NCBI GenBank assembly: GCA_964596865.1
Contig: CAZQVW010000165.1
Coordinates: forward strand, 1 to 5,681
Direction: 5' to 3'
Length of the DNA stretch: 5,681 bases
From: UBA6382 sp964596865
Lineage (GTDB): Bacteria > Bacteroidota > Bacteroidia > Bacteroidales > Bacteroidaceae
Made by a program: the position numbers and the translations under genes. The notes below the pieces were generated by a model. That model searched no databases. It was given only the letters and a program-made list of their open reading frames with translations, and was not told the DNA's origin. Positions 1 through 5,603 of this stretch are shown here, one piece after another (the stretch's first letter is position 1; each line of letters starts with the position of its first letter).

Positions 1-1162
1 TGGCAGTATGGTCGTGATAGACAGGTCCGCTCTGGTCGCGCAAATTAAGATATTCGTAAACAATCGTAGAGACAAAAGGATTCTTTGGCATACTGGCTTC
101 CAATCCCCACATCATATCTTTCCATCCGTATTGCCAGAAGAGCTGACTATGATCTTCGAACATATGTTGGGCATATGCACGCACACCCCAACCTTCTCCG
201 TGGTAATCAATGGATAGATGCCAAGCCCCTACGGTATTACCCTCCGTATTACTGTATTGAGCATCAGTGGCATCGCTGCCACTTAAAGCGAAAGCATCCC
301 AAAAAGCTCGCAGATTATGTTTCATTCTCAATGTGCCGCCGTAGAAACGCCCTGTGTTGTCGTCATCGCGCACACCCAGATTATAGGCAGTACCAGCAAA
401 TTGCGTGTTCATCTCCAATCCTCCTGTTAAGGTAAGTGGAATTTTTCTTATATTTCCTATACGGAGATAGCCTGCCTTGGTGTGATAGAGCGAGTTTTTG
501 GAATAGACACTTCCCACTGCAGCAAAATCGCGTTGCCAGCGATTATCGGTGAATGCACCGTAAGCGATATGCGCTTTCAATGCCAACCACCCTTTTGTCC
601 CAGGGATATTCCAATAGTCGGGCAATTCTATTCTTACCTGCGGAATGGGACGATGGTTGATGCCATCAGCCATTCCGCCACTGGAAAGTAAAGGATTAAG
701 CCCCTCACTTGGCCGCTCTTTTGCACCTATGCTCAATCTCACTTTCTTGCATTGCACATCAGCGTAGAGTTGCTGTACCACCATACGGGCATCTGCCCCA
801 CTGACGTAAGCAAAGTCTGCTCCCCAACCCGTTTGCCAATTCTTAATGGACTTACGCCCATTATTTTCATTCAGACGGAAAGGATTATAACTGTTAGCTT
901 CACTGCCGCCAATATCATGGAAAGCCCCTATACGCATCACAGCCCAATTGTCCTCCACACAGGAAAGCCCATATTTGTTGTTTGCCATCCAATAGGGAGA
1001 ATAGTGGTTGGCACTGAGTGTTCCCGTAAATTCGGCTTTTACTTTGACAGTATCTATGAGGCCAACAAGCTGTGCTCGTCCGCAGACAGGGATAACCACA
1101 ACCAACAAGCCTAAGCAAATAAACACTTTTGCAAGTCGTGAGAGCTTTCTATTGTCATACAT
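1..1162 (-). CDS. Capsule assembly Wzi-family outer-membrane protein (3' end cut by window edge)
   Basis: An open frame runs leftward from ATG 1162 to the window edge (387 codons; 391 from the alternative ATG at 1174) with no stop. It starts with a basic n-region (NRKLSRLAK), a hydrophobic core and a probable signal peptidase I site at GRA|Q, so the product is exported. Conserved blocks, numbered from the upstream ATG: SPYWMANNKYGL (59-70), SIGAKER (148-154), LSSGGM (163-168), RPIPQVRIELPDY (175-187), IPGTKGWLALKAHI (190-203), FTDNRWQRDF (208-217), FEDHSQLFWQYGWKD (339-353) and DQSGPVYHDHT (380-390). From memory these match Bacteroidetes members of the Wzi family (Pfam Caps_assemb_Wzi), which are beta-barrels; E. 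coli Wzi helps anchor capsule at the cell surface. The role in this organism is inferred. Relatives are about 470-490 residues, so perhaps 80-100 are missing. The gene overlaps the end of hflX by 8 bases (20 with the upstream start). I prefer the shorter overlap, but the start is not decided by any ribosome binding site. Confidence 0.85.
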   Translation of the reverse strand, partial: MYDNRKLSRLAKVFICLGLLVVVIPVCGRAQLVGLIDTVKVKAEFTGTLSANHYSPYWMANNKYGLSCVEDNWAVMRIGAFHDIGGSEANSYNPFRLNENNGRKSIKNWQTGWGADFAYVSGADARMVVQQLYADVQCKKVRLSIGAKERPSEGLNPLLSSGGMADGINHRPIPQVRIELPDYWNIPGTKGWLALKAHIAYGAFTDNRWQRDFAAVGSVYSKNSLYHTKAGYLRIGNIRKIPLTLTGGLEMNTQFAGTAYNLGVRDDDNTGRFYGGTLRMKHNLRAFWDAFALSGSDATDAQYSNTEGNTVGAWHLSIDYHGEGWGVRAYAQHMFEDHSQLFWQYGWKDMMWGLEASMPKNPFVSTIVYEYLNLRDQSGPVYHDHTA

Positions 1163-2477
1163 CTTTGTTATCATGGGATTCAGGGCTATCATCAAAAGAT
1201 TCAGAAGTGGCGTCAGAAGAAAAATCTAAGTCTTCTGGTTGTGGGTAGAGAAAGTCATTATAAGGGAAACGCTGCACATGCAGTTGACGTACGCGCTTAT
1301 ACAACTCGGCACGAAAATAAGGTAATCCCTCACGCGTCTTGGCCGAAAGAAATACACAATCATTGCCCATACGCCCCAGCCACGATTGGCGTAATTCTTG
1401 GATAGTCCAATTCTCTTTTGTAGCAGGGGTAAGGTCATCGGCGTCTTTTGCAGTATAAGTATAGGCATCTACCTTGTTAAACACCAAAAGAGCTGGCTTC
1501 TCTGCGCAACCAAGATCTGCCAATGTCTTATTCACCACCTCTATCTGCTCTTCAAAATTAGGATGGCTCACATCCACCACATGCAACAGCAGGTCGGCTT
1601 CTCTCACCTCATCCAAAGTGGAATGAAACGACTCCACCAAATCTGTTGGCAACTTGCGGATAAAGCCAACGGTATCGGAAAGGAGAAACGGAAGATTCTG
1701 CAGGGTAACTTTTCTCACAGTGGTGTCCAGCGTAGCAAAGAGTTTGTTTTCTGCAAACACCTCACTCTTGGAAATGAGATTCATGAGTGTGGATTTGCCC
1801 ACATTGGTATATCCCACCAAGGCCACTCTCACCAGTCGGCCACGGTTTTGGCGCTGTGTGGCTTTTTGGCGGTCAATCTCTTTTAGGCGCTTCTTCAGTA
1901 ATGAAATACGTTGCAGGATAATACGCCTATCCATCTCAAGCTGCGTTTCACCAGGACCACGCAGCCCCACCGAGCCCTTGCCACCGCCACTGCCGCTACC
2001 GCCACCCTGGCGTTCCAAGTGAGTCCACAGTCTACTTAATCGCGGCAACATATAGCGGTATTGCGCAAGCTCCACCTGCGTTTTAGCGTTAGCCGTTTGC
2101 GCACGCATAGCAAAGATGTCAAGGATAAGAGTGGTGCGATCCAAAATCTTCACTTTCAGTTCGCGCTCTACGTTTCTCAACTGGCGGGCCGAAAGCTCAT
2201 CATCGAAAATCACCATACCCACCTCTCTGTCGGCTTCCGCTTCCTGCTCAATGAAAGAGCGTATCTCATGGAGTTTTCCACTACCCGCATAAGTGGTACT
2301 GTTGGGGCCGTCCGCACGCTGCGTGAAACGCCTTACCGTACTCACGCCCGCGGTTTCAGCCAAGAACTCCAGTTCATCTAAATACTCCTTCGTCTTGCGT
2401 TCGCCTTGTAAGGGAGTGATTAAAGCCACAAGTACAGCCGTTTCTGCCTGCGCTTGGGAAATAATAAATTCCTTCAT
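1155..2477 (-). CDS. hflX: GTPase HflX (ribosome-splitting/rescue factor)
   Basis: This 440-residue cytoplasmic GTPase binds the 50S subunit; the family splits stalled or stress-damaged ribosomes. The N-terminal HflX domain shows YAGSGK (63-68), FDDELSARQLRNVE (91-104) and the conserved helix from ILDRTTLILDIF (111-122) to LPRL (144-147). A glycine-rich loop (158-171) leads into the signature GPGETQLEMDRR (174-185). The GTPase domain has all five G motifs: GYTNVGKST (222-230), FATLDTT (247-253), DTVGF (268-272), NKVD (334-337) and SAK (378-380). It is therefore predicted active. The last 30 residues or so form a Ser/Asp/Glu-rich, probably disordered tail. Length is close to E. coli HflX (426). 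The ATG at 2477 follows an 86-base gap after the lipoprotein gene and has no Shine-Dalgarno sequence, as is usual in Bacteroidetes. The stop codon lies inside the beginning of the Wzi-family gene, which suggests one transcript. Confidence 0.97.
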   Translation of the reverse strand: MKEFIISQAQAETAVLVALITPLQGERKTKEYLDELEFLAETAGVSTVRRFTQRADGPNSTTYAGSGKLHEIRSFIEQEAEADREVGMVIFDDELSARQLRNVERELKVKILDRTTLILDIFAMRAQTANAKTQVELAQYRYMLPRLSRLWTHLERQGGGSGSGGGKGSVGLRGPGETQLEMDRRIILQRISLLKKRLKEIDRQKATQRQNRGRLVRVALVGYTNVGKSTLMNLISKSEVFAENKLFATLDTTVRKVTLQNLPFLLSDTVGFIRKLPTDLVESFHSTLDEVREADLLLHVVDVSHPNFEEQIEVVNKTLADLGCAEKPALLVFNKVDAYTYTAKDADDLTPATKENWTIQELRQSWLGRMGNDCVFLSAKTREGLPYFRAELYKRVRQLHVQRFPYNDFLYPQPEDLDFSSDATSESFDDSPESHDNKDV

Positions 2478-2507
2478 TCAAATAATTGTGGAATAGAAAA
2501 GAGATTA

Positions 2508-2537
2508 TTGCCATTCACCACTATCTGATTATGGCAA
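2508..2537 (-). terminator. Weak hairpin after the lipoprotein gene, possible terminator
   Basis: TTGCCAT (2508-2514) and ATGGCAA (2531-2537) form a 7-bp stem with a 16-base loop in the gap between the lipoprotein stop and the hflX start. Read leftward it is followed by TAATCTCTTTTC, which is pyrimidine-rich but has no clean T run. It could be a weak terminator or an mRNA structure in front of hflX. The large loop makes it a poor intrinsic terminator, so read-through into hflX remains likely. Confidence 0.22.
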
Positions 2538-2563
2538 ATGTCAATAAGCTGTCTCTACATATA

Positions 2564-3427
2564 TTATTTCACAAGTATCACCAAATATTTGCTCACACTC
2601 CAAAATGTTTGCGGATCAGTGATGCGCAAAGTATATAGCTTATTGGCATCGCGCTCCAAAGTATAAGAACCTGATGGGTGAGTGGTGAGCAATTTTGCGC
2701 TCTTTGATCCCAGAGGAATAGACTTAAGATTGCGTATGTCCACTTCAGTGAGGTAATTCTTTGAGTAAGACCGAGTAAGCACATCGCCATTCTTAAGAAT
2801 ATTATGCTCCTTCAGCTCTTTCTTCGTGCCAAAGACATACCAAGCTCTGTTGAGGTCTTTGTCTTGCTTGGAGATTGTGCGCGCTTTTGCATCGTTGGCC
2901 TCTTGCAGGTTTGATTTATCTTGCGCAAGGGCTTCCTTTTCCGAGTTAAGAGAGTTAATCTTGCCTGCTTGCTCCTGAATAACAACATCTTTTTTAGCCA
3001 ATTCCGCAGTAAGAGCCTCAATCTGTTGCTGCTTCTCATTCACTTGCTGTTGTAGGGTCTCAATAGTCTCTTTCAAGTTGGCAGCATTGATATTAGTATT
3101 CTGAAGTTGCTTCTGCAATTCAGCAATACGGTCGCGATTGAGCTGCATGGTGCGCTGGATAAAGGCCATATTCTCGCGGATATCGTCCACAGAGGGGTTT
3201 TCCTGGCTTTTCATAGTATTGATACGCCATTGAGCCTCTGTGATCTGCCGCAAACCGTCTTGGATATCATTTACTGTACCCAAGAGGTTGTTTATCTCGG
3301 CATCCTTCTGATTAAGAATGCGATTAATTGAATCTTCGTTAATCTGATTGTCAGATTGTTTTCCATTGCCTTGGCATCCTGCCAATGCAATTGAAAGAAT
3401 CGTCAAACTGAATAGAATCTTTTTCAT
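2564..3427 (-). CDS. Coiled-coil lipoprotein with conserved C-terminal domain (possibly Cbp1-like)
   Basis: The ATG at 3427 gives 287 residues and starts exactly at a lipoprotein signal peptide: MKK, a hydrophobic core and the lipobox LAGC with Cys18. An in-frame TTG at 3445 would add six residues that spoil this, so it was not used. After the Cys comes QGNGKQSDNQ, which is not a clear acidic surface-export signal, so which membrane face it sits on is open. Residues about 35-195 are rich in Gln, Glu, Lys, Asn and Leu and read as a long coiled coil. A compact C-terminal module follows (195-287) with AWYVFGTKKEL (195-205), HPSGSY (250-255) and ITDPQTFW (269-276). One D-S-I triplet (32-34) fits the Bacteroides O-glycosylation motif D(S/T)(A/I/L/V/M/T). 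The architecture resembles what I remember of the B. fragilis Cbp1 collagen-binding glycoprotein family. I cannot confirm that, so no symbol is given. Gene existence and lipoprotein nature are secure; function is not. Confidence 0.9.
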   Translation of the reverse strand: MKKILFSLTILSIALAGCQGNGKQSDNQINEDSINRILNQKDAEINNLLGTVNDIQDGLRQITEAQWRINTMKSQENPSVDDIRENMAFIQRTMQLNRDRIAELQKQLQNTNINAANLKETIETLQQQVNEKQQQIEALTAELAKKDVVIQEQAGKINSLNSEKEALAQDKSNLQEANDAKARTISKQDKDLNRAWYVFGTKKELKEHNILKNGDVLTRSYSKNYLTEVDIRNLKSIPLGSKSAKLLTTHPSGSYTLERDANKLYTLRITDPQTFWSVSKYLVILVK

Positions 3428-3440
3428 AATTAATGTGTTG

Positions 3441-3459
3441 AGCAAGAAGAAATCTTGCT
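3441..3459 (-). other. Hairpin in the 5' leader of the lipoprotein gene
   Basis: A perfect 7-bp inverted repeat, AGCAAGA (3441-3447) and TCTTGCT (3453-3459), encloses a 5-base loop. It ends 13 bases before the lipoprotein ATG at 3427. Read leftward it is followed by CAACACATT and not by a T run, so it is unlikely to be the terminator of rsmI. If the mRNA starts upstream of it, it would be a leader structure close to the ribosome entry site. The rest of the 118-base gap between rsmI and this gene is AT-rich, and I see no exact TAnnTTTG box in it. Confidence 0.4.
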
Positions 3460-3545
3460 ATGATTTCTGTGTTTTTATTCCTATGTCGTTTATTGCCTAT
3501 CTGAATATATGCGAATCAATCACTTACTAATCAAGGTTGCCATCT

Positions 3546-4214
3546 TTATTCCGGTGCTTGACCCACTATCACCACAAACTCTCCTCGGGGTTCGTTCTCC
3601 TGAAAATGTGATAAAGCCTCATGGATTGTGCCTCTCACCACCTGTTCGTGAATCTTTGTTATTTCGCGACAGACAGCACAGGGACGACACGGACCGAACA
3701 CCTCTTCCAATTCTCCCAATAGACGCACCACCCTATGCGGCGACTCATAGAATACCACAGTGCGTTCCTGCCCCCTCAAGGCCTCTAACCTTGTGTGGCG
3801 CCCTTTCTTTTGAGGAAGGAAGCCCTCAAATATAAACCTATCGCAGGGCAGTCCTGAACTCACCAACGCCGGAACAAAAGCGGTGGCGCCCGGCAGACAC
3901 TCCACATCTACGCCAACCCTAACACACTCCCTCAACAACAGGAAACCAGGGTCGCTGATTCCGGGAGTACCCGCATCACTGACAAGGGCAATTGTCTCGC
4001 CACCTTTCAGCCGCTCCACCAAGGCTGCCACCGTTTGATGTTCATTAAACTTGTGGTAGCTCCTTAAAGCATTGTGGATATCATAATGGCGCAACAAGAC
4101 ATTGGTTGTGCGCGTGTCCTCTGCCAAAATGAGGTCAGCCTCCTTCAGGATTCTCAACGCTCTGAGCGTGATGTCCTCCAAATTGCCAATGGGAGTGGGT
4201 ACAAGGTATAACAT
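3546..4214 (-). CDS. rsmI: 16S rRNA (cytidine(1402)-2'-O)-methyltransferase RsmI
   Basis: RsmI uses S-adenosylmethionine to 2'-O-methylate C1402 of 16S rRNA in the decoding centre; together with RsmH this gives m4Cm1402. From the ATG at 4214 the protein has 222 residues with the full series of tetrapyrrole-methylase-fold signatures: VPTPIGNLEDIT (5-16), AEDTR (31-35), SDAGTPGISDPG (79-90), LPGATAFVPAL (107-117), GFLPQKK (131-137), YESPHR (156-161), REITKIHE (183-190) and RGEFVVIV (210-217). A TTG three codons upstream (4223) is in frame but lies inside the putative -7 promoter box, so the ATG is preferred. E. coli RsmI has 286 residues; this protein ends right after the catalytic domain and lacks the extra C-terminal helical region, which I believe is common in this phylum. 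It heads the minus-strand gene series and diverges from the AI-2E transporter. Confidence 0.96.
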   Translation of the reverse strand: MLYLVPTPIGNLEDITLRALRILKEADLILAEDTRTTNVLLRHYDIHNALRSYHKFNEHQTVAALVERLKGGETIALVSDAGTPGISDPGFLLLRECVRVGVDVECLPGATAFVPALVSSGLPCDRFIFEGFLPQKKGRHTRLEALRGQERTVVFYESPHRVVRLLGELEEVFGPCRPCAVCREITKIHEQVVRGTIHEALSHFQENEPRGEFVVIVGQAPE

Positions 4215-4220
4215 AATATG

Positions 4221-4254
4221 CAAAAGTAATCAACATTACTCATATCCGAGCAAT
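4221..4254 (-). promoter_or_regulatory. Candidate Bacteroidetes-type promoter for rsmI
   Basis: On the minus strand, TACTTTTG (4228-4221) matches the Bacteroidetes -7 consensus TAnnTTTG exactly. ATTG (4254-4251) stands 22 bases upstream, near the usual distance for the -33 TTTG element. Only six bases separate the -7 box from the rsmI ATG (4214), so the transcript would have almost no leader. This is a consensus match only; no start site is known. Confidence 0.55.
4225..4240. promoter_or_regulatory. Palindrome overlapping the rsmI -7 box, possible operator
   Basis: AGTAAT (4225-4230), CAAC, ATTACT (4235-4240) is a perfect 6+6 inverted repeat. It covers half of the rsmI -7 box and extends into the spacer. 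A third ATTACT half-site occurs at 4259-4264. The position suits a repressor site, but a palindrome this short in AT-rich DNA can arise by chance. Confidence 0.25.
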
Positions 4255-4364
4255 CTTAATTACTTTTTGAGAAAATTTCTATTTTATTTAGGCAGCTATC
4301 CGTTTATCAGCAATTATATCACTAATTTTGCCAAAGCAAATATTCTTTATCCACCTTACTTATC

Positions 4365-4372
4365 TACTTTTG
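4365..4372 (+). promoter_or_regulatory. TAnnTTTG box directly before the transporter start
   Basis: TACTTTTG (4365-4372) is an exact -7 consensus match and is identical to the rsmI box on the other strand. It ends two bases before the ATG at 4375. No TTTG lies at the expected -33 distance; the nearest (4327-4330) is 34 bases upstream. If used, transcription would start at or just inside the start codon, so this is either a leaderless promoter or a chance match. Confidence 0.35.
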
Positions 4373-4374
4373 CT

Positions 4375-5436
4375 ATGTCAAAGAAACCCATCACCTTCGA
4401 TTCCTTTATTCGCACCTCCGCCGTCATTCTTGGCTTGGTGCTTATCATCCTATTGATAGACTATTTGAGCGTAGTGCTCGTGCCTTTCTTCGTAGCTTGG
4501 TTTGTGGCCTATTTGATCTTTCCTTTGGTAAGTTTCTTTGAGCATAAAGCCCATTTCCATTATCGCATCCCGTCCATCCTTGCCGCTTTATTGGTGGTTG
4601 GCATAGTATTGGGATTACTCATCTATCTCACCGTACCGAAAATGATAGACGAATTTAGCCATTTCACCACAATTGTCAATCACTACCTCCATTCCAGCCA
4701 TTATGATACCCAGTTCGAGCAATTGATAGCAGAATATTTGGGGCAGATAGACTTCACACGAATGCTTCATAGCGGCCAATTGTTTAACATCCTCAAGACG
4801 GTGATGCCTGGAGTATGGAATATTTTCCAGCAAACTGCCGCCGTAGTGGTGAGCATCGTGTCTTGGGCAGTATCGGTGCTCTATTTGTTTTTCATTCTCT
4901 ACGATTTTGAGAATTTGTCCCAAGGAGTGAAGAAACTTATCCCCAGGAAATACTCCGCCTTTGCCAACACTCTATTTTCCGACCTCAATCGGGGCATGAA
5001 CGCATATTTCCGCGGCCAGTTTCTCATCGCCGTATGTGTGGGCATCTTGTTCTGCATCGGCTTTTCCATCATCAATTTTCCTTTGGCCATTCCATTGGGC
5101 ATCCTCATAGGAGCCTTAAGTTTCATCCCCTACCTCCACGCGCTCGGTCTAATACCGGCATTCTTCCTCTGCATTCTCAAGGCTGCGGAGACAGGACAGA
5201 ACTTCTGGCTGGTACTACTTTCTGCACTGGCAGTTTTTGCCGTTGTCCAAATTATCCAAGACGGAGTGCTCACGCCCAAAATTATGGGTTCGGCTATCGG
5301 TCTTCCGCCTTTCTCGATTCTGCTCTCACTTAGCGTTTGGGGCTATCTGCTTGGCATTATCGGCATGATTATCGCTCTACCGCTCACCACAATCCTTTTC
5401 TCCTACTACAAACGATACATCGTCAAAACAGAGTAG
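4375..5436 (+). CDS. AI-2E family transporter (PerM/YdiK-type membrane protein)
   Basis: This 353-residue inner-membrane protein fits the AI-2E transporter family (PF01594), whose members range from autoinducer-2 exporters to Na+/H+ antiporters and proteins of unknown substrate. Hydrophobic segments lie at about 13-30, 31-54, 65-88, 151-176, 213-235, 238-265, 275-298 and 312-340, the usual eight helices. A soluble stretch (89-150) follows the third. Family landmarks are DLNRGMNAYFRGQ (203-215), LSFIPYLHALGLIPA (248-262), QDGVLTPKIMGSAIGLPP (295-312) and the GYLLGIIGMIIALP helix (323-336). I chose the ATG at 4375 because family proteins start just before the first helix; the frame stays open upstream to 4102, but that part overlaps rsmI on the other strand. 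The substrate cannot be told from sequence, and the name does not prove AI-2 transport. The gene diverges from rsmI and has no same-strand partner here. Confidence 0.93.
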   Translation: MSKKPITFDSFIRTSAVILGLVLIILLIDYLSVVLVPFFVAWFVAYLIFPLVSFFEHKAHFHYRIPSILAALLVVGIVLGLLIYLTVPKMIDEFSHFTTIVNHYLHSSHYDTQFEQLIAEYLGQIDFTRMLHSGQLFNILKTVMPGVWNIFQQTAAVVVSIVSWAVSVLYLFFILYDFENLSQGVKKLIPRKYSAFANTLFSDLNRGMNAYFRGQFLIAVCVGILFCIGFSIINFPLAIPLGILIGALSFIPYLHALGLIPAFFLCILKAAETGQNFWLVLLSALAVFAVVQIIQDGVLTPKIMGSAIGLPPFSILLSLSVWGYLLGIIGMIIALPLTTILFSYYKRYIVKTE

Positions 5437-5542
5437 CCTACATTGTCGCGAGCGTTTATTTACAAACGGCAAGCAACTCGACTTATTTCAAAACAAGCAT
5501 TTAGGAGAGGAACATATAAGATTTTATTTGCCTTCAACATAC

Positions 5543-5561
5543 TGAAAATGCGCAAGCGCAT
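5543..5561 (-). terminator. GC-core hairpin followed by TTTT, candidate terminator for the partial gene
   Basis: ATGCG (5548-5552) and CGCAT (5557-5561) form a 5-bp stem with a CAAG loop. Read leftward it is followed by TTTTC. It lies 42 bases after the stop of the truncated minus-strand gene, in the right orientation to end that transcript. The stem and T run are both short, so it is only a candidate. Confidence 0.35.
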
Positions 5562-5586
5562 ACCATGAGACTATATTCAGCATGGT
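5562..5586. repeat. Inverted repeat next to the candidate terminator
   Basis: ACCATG (5562-5567) and CATGGT (5581-5586) are perfect inverted arms around a 13-base loop, directly abutting the hairpin at 5548-5561. No T run follows on either side. It may add to the RNA fold at the end of the convergent transcripts. Confidence 0.35.
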
Positions 5587-5603
5587 TAATGTAAAGAGAC
5601 ATA

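Larger units (their letters stand above)
4215..4374. other. Divergent intergenic region between rsmI and the AI-2E transporter
   Basis: These 160 bases are AT-rich and hold no gene that I can support. An open frame continuous with the transporter runs through it from the right, but its translation (residues such as NYFLRKFLFYLGSYPF) does not look like part of that family, whose members begin close to the first membrane helix. The region carries the promoter-like boxes and the palindrome listed separately. A 5-bp inverted repeat (TTTGC, 4327-4331; GCAAA, 4336-4340) is also present. Confidence 0.6.
5437..5603. other. Intergenic region between convergent genes
   Basis: These 167 bases separate the stop of the AI-2E transporter from the stop of the partial minus-strand gene. 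I see no gene here. It holds a weak 5-bp inverted repeat CGTTT/AAACG (5453-5457 and 5464-5468) just after the transporter, and two adjacent hairpins near its right end that are listed separately. Confidence 0.6.

Noticed and set aside
8..1114. Several rightward open frames of 69-120 codons across the left part of the window
   Set aside because: They lie opposite the continuous Wzi-family frame, whose conserved blocks and signal peptide make it the real gene. Their translations are rich in His, Cys and Arg and show no family features.
1975..2006. Short GC-rich repeat of CCACCGCCACTGCCG type
   Set aside because: It is the coding sequence of the glycine/serine-rich loop normal in HflX, not a separate repeat element.
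1398..2496. Rightward frames of 67-162 codons opposite hflX
   Set aside because: HflX is unmistakable on the minus strand with all its G motifs. The opposing frames are antisense shadows, one of which simply reads the glycine-linker DNA as a Pro/Leu repeat.
2535..2542. GACATTTG on the minus strand as a -7 box for hflX
   Set aside because: It has one mismatch to TAnnTTTG and no TTTG at the -33 distance, so it is too weak to report as a promoter.
3428..3445. TTG start of the lipoprotein gene at 3445
   Set aside because: It lies in the leader hairpin and would put six non-basic residues before an otherwise standard lipoprotein signal peptide.
3490..3530. TATATTCAG on the minus strand, with CTTG 22 bases upstream, as a promoter for the lipoprotein gene
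   Set aside because: The spacing is plausible but the -7 part misses two of six consensus positions in AT-rich DNA, where such matches are expected by chance.
4215..4223. TTG start of rsmI at 4223
   Set aside because: It falls inside the promoter-like TACTTTTG box, and the ATG at 4214 gives the usual MLYLVPTPIG start of the family.
4102..4374. Longer start for the AI-2E transporter, adding 91 residues
   Set aside because: The added part overlaps rsmI antisense and then AT-rich intergenic DNA. The family start lies just before the first helix, at 4375.
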